Positions 1 to 6,390 are shown, numbered from the stretch's first letter. The stretch is DNA of 6,915 nt from an uncultured Oscillospiraceae bacterium (GCA_934662925.1 CAKUKL010000080.1:1-6915); one strand, 5' to 3'. Numbers and translations are program-made. The notes: a model not told the origin generated them from the letters alone.

Positions 1-368
1 ATCATTTTTTCCACCATGTTTTTGGTGGACATGCTCCGGAATTACTCCAATATCATGGCGGTGCGCTTTTCGCCCCGGACGCCCGCCTCCGCCAGATACT
101 CCCGGAGAAACTGCTCCTTTACGTCCGGGTCGGCGAGGGCCTCCGCCGTCAGGTCGGTGAGGTACACTACCTCCGCCCCGTTTTGCCGCAGCAGGTCGCA
201 GAAGGCGTCGTGCTCCTCCCGGGCGATCTTCAGGTAGGGAATGTCGTCAAACAGCAGGCGCTCGATATACTCCGGCATCAGGTTCTCCAGCTCCCGGCCC
301 GGCCGGTGGAGCAGCACCCGCCGGAGCGGGCCGATCTCGCTGCGCACGTCAATGGCTGGCTGGTTCAT
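1..368 (-). pseudogene. arcA: Arginine deiminase, N-terminal part, interrupted by an in-frame TAA
   Basis: Arginine deiminase hydrolyses L-arginine to citrulline and ammonia, the first step of the cytoplasmic arginine deiminase pathway. The start is the ATG at 366-368, preceded by AAAGGAG with 8 nt spacing. Family signatures are visible: [15 protein letters not shown] (residues 10-24), ELENLMPE, and [17 protein letters not shown] (40-56). At codon 109 (bases 42-44) the frame reads TAA. The same frame then continues without shift as FRSMSTKNMVEKM to the window edge. In homologues as I recall them this stretch reads roughly E-Y-F..., so the stop sits exactly where Tyr (TAT/TAC) is expected. The catalytic Asp, His and Cys residues of the family lie further downstream, outside the window, so the 108-residue product would be inactive. 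The gene is either a nonsense-mutated pseudogene or an intact gene with a base-call error. Recoding is unlikely, because TAA ends both transketolase genes here. Family assignment is firm; pseudogene status is less so. Confidence 0.85.
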
Positions 369-447
369 GCCATCACTCCTTTCATGGATGCGGTTACTTT
401 GCCCGGTTTGGAATTTTTTATGTGCGGCGGAGGAAAAACGCCCGCGC

Positions 448-458
448 ACTGTCACAGT
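448..458. promoter_or_regulatory. Perfect odd-centred palindrome upstream of arcA
   Basis: The sequence ACTGTCACAGT is a perfect 5+1+5 inverted repeat about 80 nt upstream of the arcA start. It stands in the divergent control region between arcA and the LtaS-like gene. A short operator is possible, but 11-bp palindromes also occur by chance and I recognise no specific regulator site. Confidence 0.25.
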
Positions 459-470
459 CTGCCGCCCCGT

Positions 471-494
471 CAAAAAATTGGAGCGGATTTTTTG
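471..494. repeat. 8-bp inverted repeat, CAAAAAAT / ATTTTTTG
   Basis: The perfect arms CAAAAAAT (471-478) and ATTTTTTG (487-494) are separated by 8 nt. The stem is almost all A:T, so an RNA hairpin would be weak, and no T-run follows as a terminator would need. It sits between the two other palindromes of the arcA / LtaS-like intergenic region. Its role is unknown; a protein-binding site or local DNA curvature is possible. Confidence 0.3.
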
Positions 495-496
495 TC

Positions 497-512
497 GAAT
501 TAAATTTATTTC
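497..512. promoter_or_regulatory. ARG-box-like AT-rich imperfect palindrome
   Basis: GAATTAAATTTATTTC matches its own reverse complement at 14 of 16 positions and is strikingly AT-rich in GC-rich DNA. The left GAAT half and the A/T centre resemble the ArgR/AhrC box (TGAAT, four A/T, ATTCA), but the right half lacks a clean ATTCA. ArgR-type control of arcA is established in other Firmicutes, which makes the position attractive. The site also overlaps the -35 of the opposite-facing promoter, so it may simply be promoter-associated AT-rich DNA. Confidence 0.25.
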
Positions 513-533
513 CGGCGTGATCTGTGTTATGAT
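505..533 (+). promoter_or_regulatory. Promoter for the LtaS-like gene (extended -10)
   Basis: The -10 TATGAT (528-533) is preceded by TG and one base, forming an extended -10 element (TGTTATGAT). Seventeen bases upstream is a weak -35, TTTATT (505-510). The predicted transcript start near 540 gives a leader of about 45 nt before the ATG at 584. The extended -10 makes up for the poor -35. Confidence 0.5.
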
Positions 534-583
534 GCAAGGCGGTACGCGCATTGCGCGATATTTTTCCCAAGGAGACCTTTTCC

Positions 584-2446
584 ATGAAAATTTCTGAAGC
601 TTCCCGGCCCTTCCTCTTCCAGAAGCGGCCGGACAGCCGGCTGACCCGGGGCCGCCGGGCGGCCTTCTGGCTGTGGAATATCCTGATCCTGCTGTGTGCG
701 GCGGCGGGGGTCACGGGGGTCATGCTGCTGCTGGCCCCGGGGCCATACGCCCTGTCGGTGTTTGTGGGGTATTTCACCCACCCGGTGCTGTTCCTGCTGA
801 ACCTGCTGCCGGTGGCGCTGCTCATGGCGCTGGGCTGGGCGGCCACCGGGCGGCCGTGGGCGGCCTACCTCTTCGGGGCGGTCCCCGCCCTGCTGCTGGC
901 CTTCGGCAACTACTACAAGCTTAGCTTCCGGGACGACCCGGTGCTCTTCGCCGACCTGTTCATTCTGGGCGAGGCGGGCAAAATGGCCGGGAATTACAGC
1001 CTGTTCCTCAACCTCCGGCTGGCGCTGGTGCTGCTGTGCACCGTGGGCGGCTTCCTGTTCCTGTTCTTCCTCGTCCGGGGGAAACCATCCGGCCGGGCCC
1101 GGCTCATCACGCTGGTGGCTGTGCTGTTCATCGGCGGCCTTGGCGCGAAGCCCTATCTCAGCGACAGCCTGTACGCGAAAACGGCGGTGAACCTCGATCG
1201 GCTCAGCCAGTGGTCGGACACCCAGCAGTTCCTCTCCCGGGGGAGCATGTATCCCTTCCTCCACTCCATCACCGACGCCTTCCCCGTCGCGCCGGAGGGG
1301 TACAATAAGAAGGAGACGGCGGCGCTGCTGGACGGATATGAGGACGGGGACATCCCGGCGGACCAGAAGGTCAGCGTGGTGGGCATCATGCTGGAGGCCT
1401 TTGCCGACTTCTCCCGGGTGGACGGCGCGGAACCGGCCCCGGAGGTGTACGCCGCCTATCACGCGCTGGAGGACGAGAGCTACACCGGCAACCTCATCAC
1501 CAACATTTTCGCCGGCGGAACCGTGAATACCGAGCGGGCTTTCCTCACCGGCGTGTCCACCCAGTACAACTGGCGGCGGGACACCAGCTCCTACGTCTGG
1601 TACTTCAAAAATCAGGGGTATGAGACCTCCGGCGACCACCCCTGCTTCGACTGGTTCTACAACCGGAAGAACGTCAATACCTATCTGGGCTTTGAGTCCT
1701 ACCGCTTTGTGGAAAACTATTACGGCCAGTTCTCCGGCGGCGACGTGGCCTACGACAGCATTTTCATGCCCAAGCTCACCGAGGACCTGCTGACCCGCAT
1801 CAAAAGCGGCACGCCCCAGTTCTCCTTCTCCGTGTCCTATCAGGGCCACGGGCCGTATTCCGGCGAGGAATGCTGGTGGGGCGAGGTGGACGACCTTGTG
1901 GGCAACCGGGAGCTGGACGACGAGTCCCGCACCATTCTGGCAAACTACCTCGGCTCCGTGAAGGACACGCAGGAGCGGCTGAGCCGGATGGTGGATGAGT
2001 TCCGGGATCTGGACGAGCCGGTGATCCTCATCGTGTTCGGCGACCATAAGCCGTGGCTGGGCAATGGCAGCACCGTCTATCAGGCGCTGGGCGTGAACCT
2101 TGACCAGTCCACCGAGGAGGGCTTCTACAACTACTGGTCCACCCGCTACCTCATATGGGCCAACGACGCGGCCAAAGAAGTGCTGGACTTCGACTTCACC
2201 GGCGAGGGGCCGGACATCTCCCCCTGCTTCCTGATGGCTCACCTTTTCGACAAGCTGGGCTGGACGGGGGACGCGTACATGCAGGCCCTCCGCCCGGTGT
2301 ACGGTGCGCTGCCCGTCATCCACGACACCGGCCGGGTCATCACCGCCGGCGGAACGCTGACCAGCGACCTCACCGACGAGCAGCGGGCGCTCATCCGGCA
2401 GTTCCGGGGCCTTGAGTACTACCGGGCCACCCAGTTTTCCGACTGA
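584..2446 (+). CDS. LtaS-type membrane phosphoglycerol transferase (sulfatase superfamily)
   Basis: This 620-residue protein has the architecture of lipoteichoic acid synthases. Five hydrophobic segments lie at about residues 27-51, 57-88, 92-113, 144-165 and 174-189, followed by a large extracellular alkaline-phosphatase-like domain. Expected active-site elements are present: metal-binding Glu in GIMLEAF (E271), the nucleophile Thr in [14 protein letters not shown] (T313), His in SYQGHGPY (H422), and the Asp-His metal pair in VFGDHKPW (D487, H488). Family members move glycerol-phosphate from phosphatidylglycerol onto a growing polymer or glycolipid outside the membrane, usually with Mn2+. 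I chose the ATG at 584 because AAGGAGA lies 9 nt upstream; an in-frame ATG at 551 lies close to the promoter and lacks a ribosome site. The gene stands alone, without glycolipid-synthesis neighbours. Whether it is a polymerase or a primase, and what polymer it makes, cannot be read from the sequence. Confidence 0.85.
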   Translation: MKISEASRPFLFQKRPDSRLTRGRRAAFWLWNILILLCAAAGVTGVMLLLAPGPYALSVFVGYFTHPVLFLLNLLPVALLMALGWAATGRPWAAYLFGAVPALLLAFGNYYKLSFRDDPVLFADLFILGEAGKMAGNYSLFLNLRLALVLLCTVGGFLFLFFLVRGKPSGRARLITLVAVLFIGGLGAKPYLSDSLYAKTAVNLDRLSQWSDTQQFLSRGSMYPFLHSITDAFPVAPEGYNKKETAALLDGYEDGDIPADQKVSVVGIMLEAFADFSRVDGAEPAPEVYAAYHALEDESYTGNLITNIFAGGTVNTERAFLTGVSTQYNWRRDTSSYVWYFKNQGYETSGDHPCFDWFYNRKNVNTYLGFESYRFVENYYGQFSGGDVAYDSIFMPKLTEDLLTRIKSGTPQFSFSVSYQGHGPYSGEECWWGEVDDLVGNRELDDESRTILANYLGSVKDTQERLSRMVDEFRDLDEPVILIVFGDHKPWLGNGSTVYQALGVNLDQSTEEGFYNYWSTRYLIWANDAAKEVLDFDFTGEGPDISPCFLMAHLFDKLGWTGDAYMQALRPVYGALPVIHDTGRVITAGGTLTSDLTDEQRALIRQFRGLEYYRATQFSD

Positions 2447-2502
2447 GCCGCCGCCGGAGAGATAACCGGGCGATTTCGGAGGAAAATCGGGTGAATTGCC
2501 CA

Positions 2503-2531
2503 TTGCAATGACGGGTATCATTGGGTAAAAT
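2503..2531 (+). promoter_or_regulatory. Promoter of the transketolase operon
   Basis: TTGCAA (2503-2508) and TAAAAT (2526-2531) are separated by exactly 17 bp, a good match to a sigma-A promoter. Transcription would start near 2538, giving a leader of about 45 nt. The site lies in the 136-nt gap after the LtaS-like gene, so the transketolase pair is probably its own transcription unit. I see no T-run terminator between the LtaS-like gene and this promoter, so some read-through is likely. Confidence 0.65.
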
Positions 2532-2545
2532 GGATATGATTTGAC

Positions 2546-2560
2546 CGGGCGCATGGCCCG
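2546..2560 (+). other. Small leader hairpin before the transketolase ribosome site
   Basis: CGGGC (2546-2550) pairs with GCCCG (2556-2560) around a 5-nt loop. It lies within the predicted leader and ends 3 nt before the AAAGGAA ribosome site (2564-2570). A five-pair GC stem could form in the mRNA and affect ribosome access, but no known regulatory RNA class is recognisable. Confidence 0.2.
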
Positions 2561-2582
2561 ATGAAAGGAATGTATTGATTTG

Positions 2583-3419
2583 ATGGACACCAAACAGCTG
2601 GCCCTCACCGCCGCCCGCGGACGGCTCATGGGCCTGGACATGGTGTATGGCGCCGCCTCCGGACATCTGGGCGGCTCCTTCTCCGCCATGGACATCCTGA
2701 CCGTTCTCTATCAGAACGTGATGAACGTGGACCCCGCCGATCCCCATAAGGCCGACCGGGACCGCTTCGTCCTCTCCAAGGGCCACTGCACCCCCGCCCT
2801 GTACCCCACGCTGGCGCTGCGGGGCTTCTTCCCCGCTGAGGAGCTGAAGATGTTCCGCTCCATCGACGGCCACATGTCCGGCCACGCGGAAATGCACCAC
2901 GTCCGCGGCGTGGACATGTCCACCGGCTCGCTGGGACAGGGCCTGTCCGCCGCCGTGGGCATGGCGCTGGCGGGCAAGATGGACAACAAGGACTACCGCG
3001 TGTACGCCGTCATGGGCGACGGCGAGCTGGAGGAGGGCCAGATCTGGGAGGCCGCCATGGCCGCCGCCAAGTTCAAGCTGGACAACCTCTGCGCCGTGGT
3101 GGACGTCAACGGCCTGCAGATCGACGGTAAGACCGCCGACGTCATGCCCACCGAGCCGCTGGATCAGAAGTGGGCCGCCTTCGGCTGGCACGTCATCAAG
3201 TGCGACGGCCACGACTACGCCGCCATCCAGAAGGCCTTTGACGCGGCAAAGACTGTCAAGGGCCAGCCCACCGTCATTCTGGCCGCCACCGTCAAGGGCA
3301 AGGGCGTGTCCTTCATGGAGAACAACGCCGGCTGGCACGGAAAGGCTCCTAACGCCGAACAGTACGAGCAGGCCAAGGCGGAGCTTGAGGCCAAGATCGC
3401 CGAACTGGAGGTGCAGTAA
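2583..3419 (+). CDS. tkt: Transketolase, N-terminal (thiamine diphosphate-binding) subunit
   Basis: This is the pyrophosphate-binding half of transketolase, 278 residues, which with the next gene makes the enzyme that moves two-carbon ketol units in the non-oxidative pentose phosphate pathway. Visible motifs are SGHLGGSFSAMD (26-37), SKGHCTPALY (65-74), GSLGQGLSAAVGMA (115-128), the cofactor and metal motif GDGELEEGQIWEA (145-157) closed by N176 in DVNGLQIDG, and KGKGVSFMEN (238-247) followed by W251 and H252. The length is about half of a one-chain transketolase and typical of the split form. The start is ambiguous: a TTG at 2580 is directly followed by ATG at 2583. The ribosome site AAAGGAA is 10 nt from the TTG and 13 nt from the ATG. 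I chose the ATG, which drops one residue. The C-terminal subunit begins one base after the stop. Confidence 0.93.
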   Translation: MDTKQLALTAARGRLMGLDMVYGAASGHLGGSFSAMDILTVLYQNVMNVDPADPHKADRDRFVLSKGHCTPALYPTLALRGFFPAEELKMFRSIDGHMSGHAEMHHVRGVDMSTGSLGQGLSAAVGMALAGKMDNKDYRVYAVMGDGELEEGQIWEAAMAAAKFKLDNLCAVVDVNGLQIDGKTADVMPTEPLDQKWAAFGWHVIKCDGHDYAAIQKAFDAAKTVKGQPTVILAATVKGKGVSFMENNAGWHGKAPNAEQYEQAKAELEAKIAELEVQ

Positions 3420-3420
3420 C

Positions 3421-4365
3421 ATGGAAAATATCGCTACCCGCGCCGCTTACGGCGAGGCGCTGGCCGCTCTGGCCAGGGACTACCCTGATCTCGTGGTGCT
3501 GGACGCCGACCTGTCCGGCTCCACCATGAGCAAGAAGTTCGCCGAGGTCTGCCCCGAGCGGTTCTTCAACATCGGCATTGCCGAGGCCGATATGGCAGGC
3601 ATCGCCGCCGGTCTTGCCGCCTGCGGCAAGAAGCCCTTCATCAACTCCTTCGCCATGTTCGCCGCGGGCCGGGCCTGGGAGCAGGTGCGCAACTCCATTG
3701 CCTATCCCCGGCTGAACGTGAAGGTCATCGGATCTCACGGCGGCCTTTCCGTGGGCGAGGACGGAGCCACCCACCAGTGCATCGAGGACTACGCCATCAT
3801 GCGGGCCATCCCCGGCATGCTGGTGGTCTCCCCCTGCGACGGCCCCGAGATGCGCGCCGCCGTCAAGGCCCTGCTGGACTATGAAGGCCCCGCCTACATG
3901 CGTCTGGGCCGTCTGGCGGTGGACTCCGTCACCGACGAAGTGCCCGGCTACCGGTTTGAGCTGGGCAAGGGGGTCACACTCCGGGACGGCAGCGACGTCA
4001 CCGTCATCGCCACCGGCATGATGGTGCAGGAGGCGGTGAAGGCCGCCGACGCCCTCAAGGCCGAGGGCGTTTCCGTCCGGGTTATCGACATGCACACCAT
4101 CAAGCCGCTGGACGAGGAGCTGGTGCTCAAGGCCGCCCGGGAGACCGGGGCCATCGTCACCAGCGAGGAGGCCAACGTCATCGGCGGCCTCGGCTCCGCT
4201 GTGTGCGAGTGCGTGTCCGCCGGCTGCCCCGTCCCCGTGGTGCGCCACGGCGTCAACGACGAGTTCGGCCGCTCCGGGGCCGCCAAGAAGGTGCTGGCCG
4301 CCTACGGCCTCACCGCCGACGGCATCGTAGAGTCCGTCCGCAAGGCTCTGGCGCTGAAGAAGTAA
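3421..4365 (+). CDS. tkt: Transketolase, C-terminal (pyrimidine-binding) subunit
   Basis: This 314-residue protein supplies the pyrimidine-binding and C-terminal domains of split transketolase. GIAEADMAGIAAGLA (52-66) carries the catalytic Glu (E55) that activates thiamine diphosphate. SHGGLSVGEDGATHQ (105-119) and MRLGR (160-164) match substrate-binding segments. A C-terminal transketolase domain follows, with IDMHTIKPLD (222-231), VTSEEANVIGGLGSAV (246-261) and HGVNDEFGRSG (276-286). The start ATG is separated from the upstream stop by one base, and its ribosome site GGAGGT (3407-3412) lies inside the end of the upstream gene. This suggests translational coupling and equal subunit amounts. 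A frame extending further upstream is open but overlaps the N-terminal gene and has no family match. Related two-subunit enzymes such as DXP synthase-like proteins are less likely given the neighbouring N-terminal subunit. Confidence 0.94.
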   Translation: MENIATRAAYGEALAALARDYPDLVVLDADLSGSTMSKKFAEVCPERFFNIGIAEADMAGIAAGLAACGKKPFINSFAMFAAGRAWEQVRNSIAYPRLNVKVIGSHGGLSVGEDGATHQCIEDYAIMRAIPGMLVVSPCDGPEMRAAVKALLDYEGPAYMRLGRLAVDSVTDEVPGYRFELGKGVTLRDGSDVTVIATGMMVQEAVKAADALKAEGVSVRVIDMHTIKPLDEELVLKAARETGAIVTSEEANVIGGLGSAVCECVSAGCPVPVVRHGVNDEFGRSGAAKKVLAAYGLTADGIVESVRKALALKK

Positions 4366-4377
4366 GGAAACGACAAA

Positions 4378-4417
4378 AAATCCCCGCCACGTATCACGTG
4401 GCGGGGATTTATTTTTT
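4378..4417. terminator. Bidirectional intrinsic terminator
   Basis: A perfect 15-bp stem (arms 4378-4392 and 4396-4410) with a 3-nt loop has a GC-rich core. On the plus strand it is followed by TTTATTTTTT; on the minus strand the six A bases at 4375-4380 supply a U-run. It lies 12 nt after the transketolase stop and about 70 nt beyond the stop of the converging DUF4317 gene, so it can end both transcripts. Confidence 0.93.
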
Positions 4418-4489
4418 CAGAGGTCCAGCATATAGAGGATGGAATCCCGGTCGGGAAAGTCGTACCGGATGGGATGGGCAGCTGTGTTC

Positions 4490-5620
4490 TCACTCGATGC
4501 GCACGGGCACGCCGTTGACCTCCACCCCGTCCTCGGCGCGGATGAGGATGTACTTGCCGCCGTCGATGATGCGGGTCTCCACCAGATCCGCCCGCTGGGG
4601 GTTGACCTTGATGGTCACGTCAGGGGTCTTGACCTCCACCACGTTGGTGTCCACTACGTTCCGGGGGGCGAGGGCCGCGTCTGCGCCGAAGGTCTCGTCG
4701 TACCGCCGGTCGAAGGCGTCCACGTGCCGGGCGGCCACGCCGCAGCCCCGCAGCACCGATTTCATGGCCCCCTTGCTGAGGGTCAGCGGCTCCGGGGTCT
4801 TGCTGGCCTTGTGCTCCTCGATGAGGCCGCACATCTGGTCCCGGACGGCCTGCACCACCTCAAACTTGCAGTCGTCCTCCAGCGTCTCCCCCAGAATGGA
4901 GCGGAAATTTTCCTTCTGTTCCGCTGCGGGCATGAGGGGGTCGACCTTGAACAGGGCGTCCACCAGCTCCTGATGGATCTCCCCGATGTCCCGGGAGTAG
5001 TAGAGGGCGCTGTAGATATTGGTGCTCCGGTCGTCAAAGGCCGGGAACAGGAAGCCCGCCTCCGGCGGGGAGACGATCCAGTCCGGCTCCAGCGTGTGGA
5101 AGGCGTTTTCGTACACGAAGTAGCTCAATGCGGGCTTGGTGGGCTTCACCGGGCAGACGGCGCAGAGGATATACCGGAACACCTCGCTGCCCGCGTCCTC
5201 CTGCTCCTCGCCGTCCCTGGAGCGGTAGGGCACGTCGTAGCTGTCGTGGGCCAGCAGGATGAGGTAGTTGCCCTCGATCTGGAGGAAGCCGATGATCTTC
5301 TCGTACAGCTCCGCACGGACGGACTCGTCCTCCAGCATGGTGTCCCGAAGCTTCATGAGCAGCCGGTGCTCGTCGCTGTCTGCCACCTGCATGGTGGAGA
5401 ACACGATGTCCAGCAGGTTTTTCCCCTGAGTGCCGGACAGGGACTTTTTCAGCAGGCCCAGCAGCCGCTCCGTCTCCTCCTGGGGCAGCAGGGCCACGGA
5501 CTGGTCGAACTGGGAGACGATCTGCCGGGTCTCTCCCACGTAGCAGCCGTAGATGTGGGTGATGCTGTTTTTATCGGGCTTGAAGCGGCGGCGAAGCTCC
5601 GCGATCTCTTTTTCGTTCAT
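4490..5620 (-). CDS. DUF4317 family protein of unknown function
   Basis: This 376-residue protein matches what I know of the DUF4317 family, which is found mainly in Clostridia and has no established function. Recognisable conserved stretches are ELRRRFKPDKNSITHIYGCY (8-27), GTQGKNLLDIVFSTMQV (63-79), DSDEHRLLMKLRD (81-93) and SPPEAGFLFPAF (184-195) followed by DDRSTNIYSALYY. There is no signal peptide or membrane segment, so a cytoplasmic location is likely. An acidic stretch near 137-143 looks like a linker, and the C-terminal part (about 325-376) is predicted to be strand-rich. The start is the ATG at 5618-5620, with AGAGGG 6 nt upstream; a longer frame runs upstream into the divergent DUF1836 gene but has no ribosome site. 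The gene is transcribed alone, diverges from the DUF1836 gene and converges on the shared terminator. Family assignment is from memory of motifs. Confidence 0.82.
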   Translation of the reverse strand: MNEKEIAELRRRFKPDKNSITHIYGCYVGETRQIVSQFDQSVALLPQEETERLLGLLKKSLSGTQGKNLLDIVFSTMQVADSDEHRLLMKLRDTMLEDESVRAELYEKIIGFLQIEGNYLILLAHDSYDVPYRSRDGEEQEDAGSEVFRYILCAVCPVKPTKPALSYFVYENAFHTLEPDWIVSPPEAGFLFPAFDDRSTNIYSALYYSRDIGEIHQELVDALFKVDPLMPAAEQKENFRSILGETLEDDCKFEVVQAVRDQMCGLIEEHKASKTPEPLTLSKGAMKSVLRGCGVAARHVDAFDRRYDETFGADAALAPRNVVDTNVVEVKTPDVTIKVNPQRADLVETRIIDGGKYILIRAEDGVEVNGVPVRIE

Positions 5621-5678
5621 GGGTATCCCTCTTTTGCAGATAAAATGGCCGCCAGAGCGCGCCGGGGCCTGTCCAAAC

Positions 5679-5708
5679 AGTGTACCACACCGGCCCCGTC
5701 CGGCGCAA
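5679..5708 (-). promoter_or_regulatory. Promoter of the DUF4317 gene
   Basis: On the minus strand, TTGCGC (5703-5708) and TACACT (5679-5684) are separated by 18 bp. TG precedes the -10 by one base, giving an extended -10 (TGGTACACT). The predicted leader is about 50 nt. The -35 is only a partial match. Short inverted arms CGGGGCC and GGCCCCG (5663-5669 and 5692-5698) flank the -10. Confidence 0.5.
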
Positions 5709-5738
5709 GTGCGGGCGGCAGGTTCTTGCATTTGGGGG

Positions 5739-5767
5739 TTTACGGGATGAAAATCATATGATATAAT
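5739..5767 (+). promoter_or_regulatory. Promoter of the DUF1836 gene
   Basis: A consensus TATAAT (5762-5767) lies 17 bp after TTTACG (5739-5744). Transcription would start near 5774, leaving a leader of about 28 nt with the strong ribosome site GGAGGAGG (5784-5791). This is the best -10 in the window. It is about 55 bp from the opposing DUF4317 promoter. Confidence 0.75.
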
Positions 5768-5801
5768 TTTTGATACAAGATTTGGAGGAGGCTTTCCGCC
5801 C

Positions 5802-6341
5802 ATGGAAGAGCTGGCAGAACTGAAGGAACGACTGATGCGGGAGCGGCCCGACGGCTGGGAGGACCTGCCCGACATCCCGCTGTATATGGATCAGGTGGTG
5901 TCCTACCTGTCCCGTCAGCTTATCTCCTTTGAGGACGGGGAGGGCCTGACCCCCGCCATGATCAACAACTATATCAAGGACGGCCTGCTGGCCCGGGCCA
6001 ACGGGAAAAAGTACGATCAGGAGCATCTGGCGTACCTTACGTCCATCTCCGCCATGAAGCAGGTGCTGTCCGTCCGGGAGATGCGGGCGCTGGTGGCCAT
6101 CGGGCAGGAGGGCCGGGACAGCAAGCGGCTGTACGACTTCTTCTGCGAGACGCTGGACCGCGCTCTCACCGAGACGGCGGAGCAGCTGGACGAGAACACC
6201 ACCGACCACGACCTGCCCAAGCTGGTGCTGGCCCTCGCCCTGCGCAGCTATGCCGACGGCCTTGCCTGCCGCCGTGTGCTGGCCATCATGGCCCAGCGGG
6301 AGGGAAAGAGCGACCTGCTGGACAAGGGCAAGAAAAAGTGA
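5802..6341 (+). CDS. DUF1836 protein, MerR-like helix-turn-helix
   Basis: This 179-residue protein carries the DUF1836 signature. A Trp precedes DIPLYMDQVVSYLSRQL (24-40), then comes LTPAMINNYIKDGLL (49-63), the basic GKKYDQEHLAYLTSI (68-82), and KQVLSVREMRALV (86-98). This pattern (an N-terminal helical DNA-recognition region, 'MINNYIK' then 'KKY', then a short helical block) resembles the winged HTH of MerR regulators, so a DNA-binding role is likely though not shown by experiment to my knowledge. The C-terminal part is helical with a basic tail (GKKK) and has no obvious ligand-binding domain. The start ATG at 5802 is 10 nt from GGAGGAGG. The gene diverges from DUF4317 and is followed 49 nt later by the DegV-family gene. 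Targets are unknown; self-regulation and control of DUF4317 are inferences from arrangement only. Confidence 0.87.
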   Translation: MEELAELKERLMRERPDGWEDLPDIPLYMDQVVSYLSRQLISFEDGEGLTPAMINNYIKDGLLARANGKKYDQEHLAYLTSISAMKQVLSVREMRALVAIGQEGRDSKRLYDFFCETLDRALTETAEQLDENTTDHDLPKLVLALALRSYADGLACRRVLAIMAQREGKSDLLDKGKKK

Positions 6342-6346
6342 GCATT

Positions 6347-6361
6347 GGCGCGTCACGCGCC
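6347..6361. promoter_or_regulatory. Perfect 15-bp palindrome between DUF1836 and DegV-family genes
   Basis: GGCGCGTCACGCGCC is a perfect 7+1+7 inverted repeat starting 6 nt after the DUF1836 stop. In RNA it would form a six-pair stem with a TCA loop, but the bases after it (TTCAATATATTT) are not a proper T-run, so it is at best a weak terminator. A TTGGCG / TATATT pair (6345-6350 and 6367-6372, 16-bp spacing) frames it, but that promoter would start transcription at the GGAGGA ribosome site. An operator or a processing/attenuation hairpin are alternatives. Confidence 0.4.
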
Positions 6362-6390
6362 TTCAATATATTTCTATGGAGGAAACCACC

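Noticed and set aside
42..44. TAA in arcA as a reassigned sense codon or selenocysteine-like recoding.
   Set aside because: TAA is used as the normal stop of both transketolase genes, and selenocysteine uses TGA.
183..597. Plus-strand open frames over the arcA start and intergenic region (183-503 and 241-597).
   Set aside because: They overlap arcA in antisense, lack a ribosome site and family motifs, and run through the divergent control region.
2471..2489. Hairpin CGATTT / AAATCG after the LtaS-like gene as a terminator.
   Set aside because: The stem is only six pairs and no T-run follows; too weak to call.
527..2695. A 722-codon open frame on the minus strand opposite the LtaS-like gene.
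   Set aside because: It is the antisense shadow of a high-GC3 gene: Pro/Gly/Val/Glu/His-rich, low-complexity protein with no recognisable motif. The plus-strand frame has full catalytic motifs, membrane segments and a ribosome site.
3238..3420. Upstream extension of the transketolase C-terminal frame to 3238.
   Set aside because: The extra residues are Pro/Arg/Ser-rich out-of-frame translation of the N-terminal gene. The ATG at 3421 has an ideal GGAGGT site.
2391..4248. Long minus-strand frames opposite the two transketolase genes (2391-3422 and 3349-4248).
   Set aside because: Both are low-complexity shadows; the plus strand encodes unmistakable transketolase subunits.
2583..4365. The two transketolase genes as a frameshifted single gene.
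   Set aside because: Each half has its own start, ribosome site and proper stop, and two-subunit transketolases are well known in Firmicutes and archaea.
4439..5761. A 440-codon plus-strand open frame opposite the DUF4317 gene.
   Set aside because: It is composed of His/Val/Gly/Leu-rich antisense sequence without motifs, starts inside the terminator-proximal region, and overlaps both promoters of the divergent region.
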